A stretch of 64,000 nt of DNA from NCBI GenBank assembly GCA_019614645.1, contig JABWDB010000014.1, forward strand, positions 2,046,001 through 2,110,000. Reading direction: 5' to 3'. The DNA is from Stratiolaelaps scimitus. Its lineage: Eukaryota; Arthropoda; Arachnida; Mesostigmata; Laelapidae. Under the pieces are notes generated by a model. It was not told where the DNA came from. It saw only the letters and a program-made list of their open reading frames with translations, and did not search any database. The first letter of the stretch is position 1. The number at the start of each line of letters is the position of its first letter. The translations under genes and the position numbers were made by a program. Below are positions 22,537 to 33,899 of the stretch, piece after piece.

Positions 22537-24736
22537 TTACGCCTTCCCCGTCCGTCCCCCGCAGGTCGACATTGCCCCAACGTCAACCGATGAGGTTTTT
22601 GCGGCCGTTTCCTCTTTCCCCCCGAGCTCGTCAGCCGGCCCCGATGGCCTTCGGCCGCGTCATCTCAGGGACCTGCTCTCTCCGGCACTCGGAGCCGTCG
22701 CCACTGCCCTCGCCAAGGCCCTCGCTAAGGTGGTCGACTGCATGCGGGCCGGCACGGTTCCATCGGCGCTACGGCCTATACTCTTCGGCGCGCGCCTCAT
22801 CGCCCTCAAGAAAAAGGACGGGTCGATACGGCCCATCGCCTGCTCCAGCACGATTCGTCGCCTGGCTGCTAAGATAGCCTGGGTCAACGAGAGGGACACG
22901 GTCGTGTCCCTGCTCGGCCCAACCCAGTTGGGTTGCGGCCAGGCGTCTGGGACGGAGATCGCTGCTCACGCGGCTCGCGCCTTCATCCACGCTCATCCGG
23001 ACGCGGCCCTGGTCAAGCTTGATTTTCGCAATGCCTTCAACACGGTCCGTCGAGATCTCGTTCTGCGGGAGGTTGCTGAGCACGTCCCTGGGCTCTTCCC
23101 TCTGGTCGACCTGGCCTATCGTGGTCCCTCCCATCTGATCATGGACAACGCCGTCATCAGCTCAGAGTGCGGGGTCCAGCAGGGGGACCCGCTGGGCCCA
23201 GCCCTCTTCTGCCTGGCCCTCCGGCCCCTCGCTGTGTCCCTCCAGTCGCGTCTGCGGCTGTGGTACATGGACGACGGAACGTTGGCAGGTGATCCGGCGA
23301 CCGTCGCCTCCGACGTTCAGCGAGTACTCGACTACGAGGGGCGCAGCGGCCTCGCCCTCAACCCCACTAAGTGCGAGATCTTCTCTTTGGACGCGCAGCC
23401 CGACCTCCAGCGGTCGCTCCCAGGATGCCGTCTCACTCAGAGGTTGTCCCTCGAGCTCGTCGGCTCCCCTCTCACGGACGAGGCCATCCGGCCGCTATTG
23501 GACCGTTGCCTCGAGAGGACGGCCGTGATGCTCGACCGACTGCCCCTGTTATCGGCTCACCAGGGGCTGTTCCTCCTTCGGTCCTGTTTCTCGGCGGCAC
23601 GCATGCAGCACTTGCTTAGGACATGCCCGGCCGGCACTGAGGCTTCAGCCCTTCACGATTATGACGACTTGGTGTTGGACGCGCTGACGACGATCCTGAA
23701 CCTCCAGCTCCCTCCGGAGGCGGTGTCGCAGGCTACCCTTCCAGTCCGCTTCGGGGGCCTCGGCATTCTCAGTGTTCGCCGCTTGGCCGACGTTTGCTAC
23801 GCCGCGTCGCTCACGGCGGTTGCCGACATGGTCGCTACAGTCCTCCCCCCCGAGGCGCTCGCCCACTTCTCCGCCTCCCAGGAAGCTGCCCTTGACCAGA
23901 CGGGCGCCCGCGCTCGGGTCCCTCCGGACAAACAGAGCAAGCAGCGGGCATGGTCCGATGCCCTGCACCAGGAGCTGCGGGACTCCCTCCTGGCCTCTGC
24001 GCCACACGCTGCTGACCAAGCTCGCCTCCGGGCTGTCGACAGGCCTGGTGCGGGGGCGTGGCTCCACGCGCTGCCCTCCTCGTCCCTTGGTACTGCTCTA
24101 GACGATCGCTCCCTCCGCTTCTGTGTGGGCCTTCGCCTCGGGGCCCCTGTAGTTGCGGCCCACAGCTGCGAGCGTTGCGGGGACCCCGTCGCAACGAATG
24201 GCCATCACGGTCTTTCGTGCGAACGCAGCGCCGGTCGCCATCCGCGACACACGATGCTTAATGACACGCTCGTGAGGGCCCTCCACTCCGCCGGTATTCC
24301 TTGCACAAGGGAGCCACAGGGCCTCGACACCTCTGACGGCCGCCGCCCTGACGGCCTCACCCTTGTCCCCTTCCATCGAGGGCAGCACCTGGTTTGGGAC
24401 GGCACTGTGGTTGACACTCTAGCACCCTCTTATGTCAACCACTGTGCAACCATCCCCGGTTACGCAGTAGCGCGTGCGGAACGGGCAAAGCTAAGGAAGT
24501 ACGCCGCTCTCCAAGCAACCCACCTGTTTTCCCCCCTTGCCTTTGAAACCTTGGGCGGGCACGGCCCTCTCACTGCGAACTTCCTCGAGGGGGTCTACCA
24601 TAGGCTGATCCGCGCCACCGGGGACAAGCGCGCTGGCTCTTTCCTCCTGCAGCGGCTGTCCCTCGCCGTGCAGAGAGGCAATGCCATCGCCTTCCTCGGA
24701 ACATTGTCGTCCTCACCCCCCCCCCATAATCCCTAG
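22430..24736 (+). CDS. R2-like reverse transcriptase and restriction-like endonuclease
   Basis: A long open frame. The 768-codon ORF is counted from a GTG inside the overlap; the true protein probably enters near 22520 from the preceding frame. RT motifs, numbered from 22430: the substrate-binding lead (ALKKKDGSIRPI, about 125-137), motif A (LVKLDFRNAFN, Asp198), motif B (GVQQGDPLGPALF, from 248), motif C (YMDD, 279-282) and motif D (GLALNPTKCEIF). The thumb/linker follows, then a CCHC knuckle (C580, C583, H592, C597). The endonuclease has RRPDG (Asp641), LVWDGTVVD (Asp657, Asp662) and RAKLRKY (687-691), the PD-x15-D-...-K arrangement of restriction-like nucleases in R2-group LINEs. All catalytic residues I can check are present. 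The C-terminus ends in a Pro run whose length depends on a C10 tract. Confidence 0.9.
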   Translation: MTSLVPPGPCALPTRPRTRLRLSTPSGRSTPPAPPDYAFPVRPPQVDIAPTSTDEVFAAVSSFPPSSSAGPDGLRPRHLRDLLSPALGAVATALAKALAKVVDCMRAGTVPSALRPILFGARLIALKKKDGSIRPIACSSTIRRLAAKIAWVNERDTVVSLLGPTQLGCGQASGTEIAAHAARAFIHAHPDAALVKLDFRNAFNTVRRDLVLREVAEHVPGLFPLVDLAYRGPSHLIMDNAVISSECGVQQGDPLGPALFCLALRPLAVSLQSRLRLWYMDDGTLAGDPATVASDVQRVLDYEGRSGLALNPTKCEIFSLDAQPDLQRSLPGCRLTQRLSLELVGSPLTDEAIRPLLDRCLERTAVMLDRLPLLSAHQGLFLLRSCFSAARMQHLLRTCPAGTEASALHDYDDLVLDALTTILNLQLPPEAVSQATLPVRFGGLGILSVRRLADVCYAASLTAVADMVATVLPPEALAHFSASQEAALDQTGARARVPPDKQSKQRAWSDALHQELRDSLLASAPHAADQARLRAVDRPGAGAWLHALPSSSLGTALDDRSLRFCVGLRLGAPVVAAHSCERCGDPVATNGHHGLSCERSAGRHPRHTMLNDTLVRALHSAGIPCTREPQGLDTSDGRRPDGLTLVPFHRGQHLVWDGTVVDTLAPSYVNHCATIPGYAVARAERAKLRKYAALQATHLFSPLAFETLGGHGPLTANFLEGVYHRLIRATGDKRAGSFLLQRLSLAVQRGNAIAFLGTLSSSPPPHNP
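22518..22525 (+). other. C8 run at the frameshift between zinc-finger ORF and RT ORF
   Basis: The homology-supported protein passes from frame 1 to frame 2 at this homopolymer. Downstream, in frame 2, the protein continues APPDYAFPVRPPQVD, the expected lead into the RT. Homopolymer slippage in the genome, a sequencing indel or programmed frameshifting would all look the same in one copy. Confidence 0.75.
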
Positions 24737-24775
24737 AAATCCCGCCCTACTGTATGTTTGAATAAACAGTAATAT
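24737..24775 (+). terminator. Short 3' UTR of the R2-like element with AATAAA
   Basis: Less than 40 bases separate the stop from the end of similarity with copy 1. Both copies share gaaatYccg, then a CYTAYTGTA segment. AATAAA lies at 24761-24766 here and at 6786-6791 in copy 1. It could serve as a polyadenylation signal; many R2-group elements have no poly(A) tail. Confidence 0.4.
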
Positions 24776-26231
24776 TACTTAATATGTGTGCCGGTTGTCA
24801 CTGATGGGTAAAGGCGCCACATGAAATGGAACTAGAGACTCTGGCTGAACGGTTGAAGTGTATGAAAAAAAGTTAGAGTGTATGTATCAAAATGTATATG
24901 AACAGCCTAGCCAAAAAAACCATGCGAGGCTTTTAGCTGAAGTGGACCACAAACTGTCACTAACGGTGTACGCTGATCTGCAGCTTCCAATGCCACGCTG
25001 CTATTTTACTTGCCTGCTGGTGATTAAAAGGAACAACATACGGAATATATATATATATATGTAACGCCATAGTATCAATGACCGTACGTGTTTGAAAAGT
25101 ATGGGTCAGGTAACAGATTTGTTTGCTTAGCCAGATTGAAGTTCTATTATTTCTTTATAATACTACAAAGTGCTATTGTCATCTTAGTTTGGTAAGTATA
25201 ACATAACATTGAATCATAATTTCAATGGGTCTATCTACGGGACTGATCTTTGTTCATCTACGCCATTGCCTTATGTAGATAACTATATTAGTACAAACCT
25301 CTGACTGTGCTTGGGTTGGAGCTATTCATGTAAACAAGCCAGATCCATTTCTGTAATCAATTAGCATCACATAATTGCTGCTGGTAGGTACATCAATATT
25401 GATGTACGCTTCCTTCTATGCTAATAGCCATTACAGGTGCATGATTCACTATATATATATATATATATTAATAACTAAAAAATCGTCAGACGAAAATATT
25501 CAACATAGATGAATGGACACTGCGTTACTGGCAGCGGCCAGAAGATACTATGCATTGTATACGTATAATAGATATTGACTGCGGTCGGCTACACACGTGT
25601 CCGCAACAGCAGATTCAAGCTGTTAGCCAGCCCGTTTTGATAAGCGGGAAGCAATGCAGTCAATCGTAGTGCTCGTGCCACCTATATCTAATGTATAAAT
25701 ACAATGACGGTTGTAGGAGACACTGTTTCAAATTTCTGCGCGGCTTGAATGGCTTGAACTATCCACACAACTGCAAAAGCGTCTCGTTTGTCCCTTTTAC
25801 TACCTCCTGTCATGTTCTCAACAATCACAATGACTGTAACTGCAACTACGGCCACTGCTACCATAATAACGATAACTACGGTTACAGGGAAAACATCTTC
25901 GTATTTTACGACCTCACACACATGTATATGTATGTCGCTATAGTTTTGGTCTGTTCTTTCACTTTTTGCCGTGGTTTTGTCTTTAGAAAGGAGCCGAGAT
26001 GATGCTATACATATACGCGTTGCAGGAGATGTACAACCTCCATGACCTTCCACCGATGACTTCTTAGGGCACCAGCAAAAGGACTTGAAAGTTCTATTTA
26101 CTTGGAGGTTTGTTCTTATAACAACAGCAAATGGTTGCAATAAAAAATCTGAAGAAACTAACGACATGGTGTGGCATACTGCGGGGCAGATAACGATATA
26201 TTACATACATCGAATAGCCCAACCTATATAT
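24776..26231. other. Non-coding stretch with a 20-bp palindrome
   Basis: No gene is supported. There are TA runs at about 25045-25061 and 25450-25468, and a perfect 20-bp palindrome, gtacatcaatattgatgtac (25388-25407). A 159-codon minus-strand ORF (25688-26167) has valine/isoleucine-rich low-complexity parts and no recognisable domain. Confidence 0.5.
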
Positions 26232-27448
26232 ATGGTTGACCCAAAAATAATAAGACACATATAAATGTCAATATCGGCTAAACTAAGGAAGTTAAAACGA
26301 AGATTTTTTAGTATGAGTTAGAGGTATGCACCTCTTTTATTTGTACACTGGTCCCAGAGTTCTGGGAGCCTTCTGACGGCTAGGTATGCACCATTTCTAT
26401 TCCCATTTATAAATTCGTTATTTAAGGAATCTCGGAGTAAATCGAGGTTTGCATACCTTTGCCACCTATAGCCCTCTTTAATCGATGGAAGCAACCATAT
26501 TCACACGGGTTAAATCGGGTAAATGGGGGGGGGGGGGGGTGATGCCATCAATCAATCTTGTTGACCTTAAGCCAGAACGTAATTTCATTGCTACGATGTG
26601 CCCTAGCATTGTCATCGAGCAGCCACACTCGGTGCTTCCTATTGCCGTGCCAATTATTCATCAGTCCCTTCAAGAACTCGAGATATCGAGCCGAGTCCAT
26701 TTTTTCTTTTGAGTCCAGAATCTCGTAGTAGCAAATCCGTTGAAATCATGTGAAGTGCTACCATTACTTTAGGTCGAATCTATTTGGTACTACCACCGCC
26801 ATTGCCTGTTCATCAGGTCGTAGCCGCTGTTTCACTTGATCTTTTTCCGGTCCCCTATACAGGCTGACCCGTGTCTCGTCCACTGCAACGGTACGCTCTA
26901 GACGACTCTTTTGCTGCCTATATATCTTCAAATTGTCTCGCGAACACTCCTCACGCATTTTCAGTTGTCCAGGACCGAGTTCATGAAGGACCCATTTTGC
27001 ACTTTTTTCTACATCCTCAGATTATTTTCAATAATACAACGACATGTTTCACGAGGCACGCCAATTTTCGCCGACAAAGTCGTTAATGACCAAGCTCTAG
27101 TTTGCTCAAAAGTTTTTTCGATTATCTCAATCCGTTCGTCGAATTGAGATTCGGGAAGGGGTGGCGCCCTCGGTGTTTATTAATGTCCCAGCAGCCTTAC
27201 CTAAACTGCGCACACCAACAGAACACCTGTTGTAGACTTAGGGCATTATGGCCGTGCACGCTAATCAACCTTCGATGGATTTCAGCTCCACATTTCTTCT
27301 TTTGAAACATAAACCTGACACTTTTCTTGTGAAAATGCAAGCCTGAGGGACCTGCTCCGGCGGTTGCCATTTCGAACGCCCAACGAAAGCCGAATGCTAG
27401 CGGCCTTCGCGCCGCTTGCTTGCTAATTGTTATGTCTCATTACCCGCC
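26232..27448 (-). mobile_element. Degenerate mariner-type transposon
   Basis: About 1.2 kb, the usual mariner length, carrying a broken transposase on the minus strand. The left edge (ggttgacccaaaaataataa from 26234) and the right edge (tatgtctcattaccc, 27431-27445) are imperfect inverted repeats sharing an ATGT-CT-ATTA core. The left edge abuts a short TA run, as expected for TA-target insertion. A G14 run (about 26525-26539) sits inside the element and probably disrupts one frame. Confidence 0.7.
26300..27370 (-). pseudogene. Mariner transposase, several frameshifts and stops
   Basis: Start codon ATG at 27370. The first 57 codons (MATAGAGPSGLHFHKKSVRF..., then AEIHRRLISVHGHNALS) correspond to the N-terminal helix-turn-helix of mariner transposases and stop at 27197-27199. 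The second helix-turn-helix region (SQFDERIEIIEKTFEQTRAW, then SLTTLSAKIGVPRET) follows in another frame. The catalytic domain shows KWVLHELGPGQ, VAVDET (first Asp), VWLLDDNARAH (second Asp) and NPCEYGCFHRLKRAI (third acidic residue, Glu). Several frame breaks and stops lie between them. The spacing of the last two acidic residues is about 35, but the indels make an exact DD(x)E/D class unsafe. Inactive. Confidence 0.7.
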
Positions 27449-28100
27449 AAAGTGGAATTCAAACCGGCCAAGAATAAGAATTCGGCGCAAGACGACAGGA
27501 GTCTCATTATTTTTGGCCTTACCTAATATATTTGACCAAGCTCCCGTTATTTTATCCATCCTTTGATCAGTCTTATTTTCAGAATCCAACAAATTGGAGC
27601 ATAACCTCTGGCCTACTTTGCTGCCTACACTGAAAGTGAATGCTACAAATACGGTAGGAACAAGCAACCCAGGCCAAGACACTTGTAACTGTAACCCACT
27701 TAGGACACAGTATATCTATCACTCACACTGTGTATCAATCTACCTCTAACTCCCCCACTGCGACTAAAGGAAAAATGGGGGAGCTACTACTACTACTACT
27801 ACTAGTATTACTGCTATGTATTTATTATTATTATGAGAGCCAGTTGGCAAGTATCTGTCTATCTGTCGGTCTGCACACGCCCACAACGACCAGAGGGACA
27901 GAGAGAGAGAGAGACTAGCGTCCAAGCGGTATCGCATCGGTAGATAGCAATAGGAACGACCCAGGATATACCTCGGTTCGTTTAGGATTGGTGTCGTTCT
28001 GTCTCCGGTAGATATTACCCGCCGGTGGAATGAGTATGGATATTGCTTGATACTTACTGGGTAAGTGTGTTGCTTTATGTTACAATTCGGTTTGCATATT

Positions 28101-28104
<4 letters not shown>
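27449..28104. other. Non-coding stretch
   Basis: No gene seen. Short CTA repeats near 27784-27803 and a GA run near 27900-27914 account for several spurious ORFs. Confidence 0.5.

Positions 28105-28156
<52 letters not shown>
28105..28156. repeat. (TA)n microsatellite, about 52 bp
   Basis: A long uninterrupted TA dinucleotide run in non-coding DNA. Confidence 0.95.
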
Positions 28157-28158
<2 letters not shown>

Positions 28159-28676
28159 AATGTGTGTCAATGGGTATGTTGTCTTTGTGCCCCGCACTCG
28201 TATATTGGCCTGGATATGTACGCATGTACCGGGGGTCACATTGCCTCAGATATATAAATAGGCAGTTTTAGCTTCAGTATCGAGCTCGCGGCAGTGGTAT
28301 TACAGTTGTCGTAGTAAAACAGTGGACGTAAGGACAATCCCATCTGGACACACAAACATACATGCACTAGCCAGTAGACAAGCTAGATACAGCGTCAGAT
28401 ATGCTACGCGCATATCGAAATGGGGAATTAACCGCACACGGATGACACACAATTGCCAAGCACCCGACAGGCTGGCGATTGCCAATAGCTCTCTCAATCC
28501 CACTCGGTTGGGATCATGGGAACGAGCCGAATGAAACGGCGGGTCCGGTAGACAAACAGTCGAACAACACAGATCGACCGACAGGCAAACGGAGCCGAGA
28601 TAGATAGAGCCGCACAATACTGCACGCACAGCCGCTCCCGCTGCTGTTGCTGGGACTACATTGGCCGCCATGAACA

Positions 28677-28700
28677 GTAACAGCAGCAGCAGCAGCAGCT
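28677..28700. repeat. (CAG)n trinucleotide run
   Basis: About seven CAG/AGC units in a segment (about 28560-28790) that is GC-richer than its surroundings. No long ATG-started ORF reads through it. Confidence 0.85.
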
Positions 28701-30180
28701 TGGTTGCTTGCTTGTCTGGCCTGGCTCGCTCTGGCCTGGGTCCTGCTACCCAGTGAGTGACTATAATAGGTCGTCTGCATCTTACCTACCTCCGCTTTAC
28801 CTCTCTTCCGCTTTGACCTCGATGACAGCTTATCATGCTACTTATCTCTGACGGCGCTCCCACCTAGGCAGTTTATATCTCGATCACTTAGGCAGACAGA
28901 GCCGGGCGACTCCTCAACCGGCTGTATTTTATATATGCCGCCGTATGTAGAACTCACTATTGTAACTATGCAGCTAGCGCGCACACACACATACAGATAG
29001 AGAGTATCATACAATATGGTATCGTGTGTGTAGTAGCGATTGAATTGAGTCAGGTATTCGACTCGTGGCTGGCTACACGCTCACGGAACGATGAGCGACG
29101 CCACTTTCAAATTTGCCGCCGCTGGACCCGTCCGGGCTGCGATTTAGGAGAGTTGACGGTGGATTGAATCGCCGTATCAGAACGCAAACATGTGCAACTT
29201 GTTGAGGACATTTAGCGATCGAGGCGCTGTTCATGTTTGAGAACGCGCGAGAACAGCTAGCGGTGTTTCTTGTTTTTATCTGCATTTCATCAAAAGGGAC
29301 CAATGTCCATCATGCTTAAGTTGCTTGTGTGCAACATACAATTGGATCGTGCACAGTCGAGTACTTGACCAGTTCTTCGAAGCTCTATACACAAGCACCT
29401 TGTTTGAAAGACTCACAAAATGGCCACGAGGAGGACATGGTCCGATTCGGAGAAATCAACCAAGCAAGTGCTTGTTTAAGGCACCCCCATGCGAATTGTG
29501 GTGCCCATTAGTTTTTGTAAGATCGAAGTGATGACGAAGAATACAGATGATACGGGACGATGGTGATTCTAGGTTATCTGATGTCAGTTTCGAAAAAAAA
29601 ATGCTTCGAAGACACAGTATGGTAAAATCGATTCTCTTAAGCCACATAATGATGTATGATGATATGTGCATACTGAATTACATTTACGCACTCAACAAAT
29701 TCAGCTCTTTTAATACCTTCTTTGTATCGTATAATAATTCACTACAGCCCAACAGCGGCAGTCGGTAGTCCTGCACCACACTTGGCGCTCTACCGCCACC
29801 GTGAGATGCAACTGTGTCCGCCTGTTCAGCTCGCTGTGCGACCAATAATAACCGACAAAATGGTTCATCGTCATCTTTCTCGCCGACCCTTTTCACGCGT
29901 GTGTAACATCCTCGAATAGAGAGCACACGGAAGAGAGCTCGTGTAGCGCTTCCAGGGCGTCATGAAGGTAGAAGTCCTTCGAAGTCGCGCAGATCCGTCA
30001 CCTTGATCGATGTTCTTCTAACGTTGCCTTTAACCACTATATGCCACTATAACGACGACCACTGCTTAGACTACTGCTACAGCTGCGAGTAATAGCTAGC
30101 TAAAGAAAAATTACGCAATACGACCAGCAGAAGCAGCAACAGCAGACCGCGGGCAGGGCCACAACGGACGTGCGTGCGTA
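28701..30180. other. Non-coding stretch
   Basis: Nothing recognised apart from short simple repeats. The ORFs are short and without domains. Confidence 0.5.
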
Positions 30181-30751
30181 TACAGGGTGGTTGTATTTAC
30201 AGGATATTTTTTCATACTTTGTTTCTTTCGGTACGTTCGTACATATTTCGATAGTAGCGCGTATTTCGAAACGACAACGAAATAGAGAAGGCGGACGGTT
30301 GTGCATTCGCTGGGAGCATTTGGGTATGGAGGGTTGGGTATACTTTGTGGATATTGACATGAACAGTGACATGAGGGAGAGCGGTTTTGAGTCTAGAACG
30401 TCTTCCTTGTTGGAGAAGTGTTTTGTTGTCAGAAGATCAGCTGGTCCATACGCTGCCAGTGCGTGTAGAGCTTTCGGGTTAAAGATCCTTAGAAGATGGT
30501 CAAATCTCTAGTCCAGAAAGTCGTCACGGAGGGCGACAAGCTTTGTCAGAGTTGGTTGATTTGGATATATGGGATAACTTTTTCTAACTTCTTCTGTGTT
30601 ATTTCTTTTTGTAATACACTCAATAAATATGTATTTCTAGCAAGGAATTATTTGCAAAAATATTGCACGATAAGTTACCGTCGAAGCCTCCGCCAATCGC
30701 AGAATAGGCCTCTCTTATTGGGTTGACTAACCTTACCTTTAGCACCCTGTA
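30181..30751. mobile_element. MITE-like element with 9-bp inverted ends and TA duplication
   Basis: The segment starts with tacagggtg (30181-30189), ends with the exact reverse complement caccctgta (30743-30751), and is flanked by TA on both sides (30179-30180 and 30752-30753). TA duplication and short TACAGGGT-type ends are typical of Tc1/mariner-related non-autonomous elements. The 571-bp inside has no transposase motif; a 113-codon frame in it starts from GTG and is not recognised. With only 9 bp of inverted end, chance cannot be fully excluded. Confidence 0.5.
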
Positions 30752-33700
30752 TATCATTTGAGAGACCAACGGCTAAGAATGTACAGGGTCGTACATAGGC
30801 TAGTTATGGTATCGTACATGGCCGTTTTGTCGTACGTGACTTATACAGATGAGTTTCTTTCTGTAGATCAGCTGACAGTAGAAGCAGCACGACTTTCTTT
30901 ATTACAGCCCTGTGCAGAAAGCAGATAGAAGACAGGCGATCGGTGGTGGCGACGACGACGACAATCCCATGGTACTGCTGCTGCTGCTAATGAACTCTCC
31001 GTTGCTCTAGCGTCAAACTTCTACGATATGACGATAGCAGCCGCTGCTGCGGCGGTAGTGGTGGCGCGTCCATATCAGCAGCAGCACGATGCTGCTGCTG
31101 CTGATGTTGGTCGTACCTACCATCCCGAGAGATTGACACAAGCGGCCGAATCAGTACACTCAGCCGAAACAAACGCAAATGAAGAGTACGTCGCAGAGTA
31201 TATAGATATATATATATATATGTGTGTGTAGTATATCTTGTGGTCTGGGTCGGCGTCTAACCCCGCGGGCGCGGTGTGGTTGTACCGTGTGGTCATCACG
31301 CGAATGGTTCCTGCCGGTTCCTGCCTTCGCCGTGAAGTCGAGGTCAGCTTCAGCTCTACGAGTAATATGTATCAGCAGCGGAGGCAGCAGCAGCGGCGGC
31401 GGCAAGGGAACCCATAGAGGCCAGCACGAGCGTCGGTGATGACGGCGACTTCGGCTATTACCGTTGTATATTGCTGTGGTACCTTGCCGTAGCGGCATAG
31501 CCCATAGGCTGCTGAGCCCCGCTTGTGAACTACGCAGGCTGACTATCGAGACCACCTCCTCTGTTCTCCGGGTAGCAGTCGCTAGCCGAGCCGTTCTGTG
31601 TTTCTTGTTCGTGTCCCCAAGTGTGTTTACATCCTGGCAACTAGGCAACACCTCTAGCGACGTCGTTCGATGGTAGCCAGCGACGATTCTCGGTTTCGCT
31701 GCACTGCGAACGACCTTGAGGGAAGCCTAGAGTATTCCAGTAACTCTGCGACGGCCGGTAGATCGTTGTCGTCGACCACCAAGCGCATACTCCTGTTCGA
31801 CTCTAACCTACTCTGCTCGATATGTGGATTTTAGAGAACGGCTCTTCGAGTCGTTACACGACGGCGGGCGTTTCCACCCGCCGACCCGCTGCGCCAAACG
31901 AGACGAACATCCGCGTGTGTGCCAATGACTGTGTGAATGCGGTGGCGACAACAACGACGATCTTCGCCTTTACTTATCGAGAGAGAGGCGGACCGGCTGT
32001 GATACCCGGTACGAGTTGCCTAAAGGGCCTTCATCTACATTGCTACTACAGGTACTGCTTCTAGTGTGTTCCCTGATTGGCTCGTAGTCGGCCAGTGAGC
32101 CGCCGATGCAGCGATTCGTAACTTTTGCTTTCTTCGCAGTTTCGTTCGGCGTACACCGCCGCGCTGAGCATTTCGCAACACTGCGAGAGCTGGCGTTGAG
32201 CGACAGGGCCACAAACGCCCCGGGGATAGAGAGCTGATGGTAGGCACTATTCGTTTGGCTGGTAATACTAATTAATTTCCTACTCATTGGTGTGGCTACG
32301 GTGGACACTGCCACTGCTGCTAGACAAGCGAAGATGGAACGGATTTAAATACGCGATGAATATTGTCTACGTGTATTATATAAGAGTGCATATACGCGTG
32401 GCTATGCGCAGTGGCGCGGGGTAAACGGCGGCCTTAACGAGATCGAATGATTTCATTCAGAAAATTCAAGAAAAAAGTGTCTGTGTTTTATCTGAAGCGG
32501 CTGAATGAGCTTTGTAATTACGCGTGCATAGTCGATTCACGTTGACAGCAGGTGACAGGAAGTAGATTTGTGAAGATTGAGAAATATTTAATCAAAATGA
32601 AGTCTCTAAACAAATCATAACGTGGATGCGAGTCATCCGATCATGTGAGCTGTCGTTATTATTGTCTGTTGGCGTTACCTAACCTAACCTTCGTAGGTAT
32701 ATCTTGGATAAAATATATATTAGGTGTTCGAAGGTTCTGCAAAATATTAAGTAACGTATTGCGGGTGCATTTGTTACCGAACATATAAAAAATGCATATT
32801 TGGAATCCTTCCAACATCGTGAACCATTAGCCGCACGAGTGAACGTTGAGTGCAAATAAAAATTTCAGCTCTGTACCGAGCTAAATAGATATGTCGAAGT
32901 AATTACTCTCGTAACAGCACATGGACACATCCGGATTCATGAAATATTGCACAATTTCAACTCCATTACGATGTCCAGAAAAAGAAGCCCGATGTTTAAA
33001 TCTAATCATAAATACACTTCAACACAAGGACAGATCTACGAGAGGTGAAATCAGGCAATTTTGCCGGTCGACGTCGTGTTTCGCCTCGTAATTACGTTAA
33101 ATCTATTATTTAGGCGTCATGAAACTACTGATCCCGACTTAGATCGTCGTTGCTTAGGAAGAAGCCTATTCTAAGCCCTGTCTTGATTGCCCAACAAGAT
33201 GATGCCTCTTACTATGATCGAGCGAAGCACAGCTGCGGTAGTTGATTTAATTTATATTATGAATATGAACAAATAGGTGTAAACTATATATTTCAGTATA
33301 TGTAGAAATGGAGCTCATAACAACAGAATACTACCGCAAGCTATAAGAGAAAGCACTGTTCCGAATTCTCCCCATTACAAAAGTATCATCGAGATTGTTG
33401 GAACGACTAAACCGAAGTGATAAATCACTCAAAACGAACACACGCGTCTCTCTGTAATCTGCTAAACTCAATTTACAGGACGGTGTAAATTGACTCAAAC
33501 ATAACTTGGCCCCTTGTGCTGGGATATGACCACACCTTTTTTTCCTGCTTGAGTGTAATCACTTGAGAATATTTCAGCCGAGATTTTTCAATTCGTAAAT
33601 AAATCCCCGAGCACAACGGAGCCAAGGGTGAATACGCCAAATTGTGAGCTACTCACCTGCTGGCTTGCACGATGGTAAAATTGCCCGTGACGAAGAACAT

Positions 33701-33899
33701 GCGGTCAACAAGGAAACATGTCCATTGTAAGTATTAGCTTCGACAATTACACTGCAAACTGCTGAAATAGGATCTTGTGAAAAACTCTATACGATTTTAG
33801 TGGTCTATCTGTGTTTTTTAGCTACGTCCCGTTACCGTCTCATTTGTACCGCTGGCAAACAACACGTGGCCCAGTTTAGTTATTTTGTTAAAGGAGGTG
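30752..33899. other. Non-coding stretch, CAG/CpG-rich first half
   Basis: From about 30950 to 32330 the DNA is rich in CAG/CTG and CpG with several short triplet runs (30975-30990, 31076-31104, 31380-31404). This creates overlapping spurious ORFs on both strands. From 32330 to 33900 it is AT-rich with no features. The short acctaacctaacc at 32679-32691 is too short to be telomeric. Confidence 0.5.

Larger units (their letters stand above)
21375..24775 (+). mobile_element. Nearly full-length R2-like non-LTR retrotransposon (copy 2)
   Basis: A GC-rich island of about 3.4 kb in AT-richer DNA encodes, in order, N-terminal tandem peptide repeats, a C2H2 zinc finger, a reverse transcriptase, a CCHC knuckle and a C-terminal restriction-like endonuclease. 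This is the domain order of R2-group LINEs, which nick one DNA strand and prime reverse transcription there. R2 itself inserts in 28S rDNA; no rRNA sequence flanks this copy. The 5' edge is uncertain: acggaatgacgctcgc is repeated at 21373 and 21395 just before the GC-rich part. The 3' end is short: C run, ataatccctagaaat, then AATAAA (24761-24766). No poly(A) tail or clear target-site duplication is seen. It is broken by one frameshift (22518-22525). Confidence 0.85.

Noticed and set aside
32679..32691. acctaacctaacc, resembling the arthropod telomere repeat
   Set aside because: Only two to three units, inside non-telomeric DNA.
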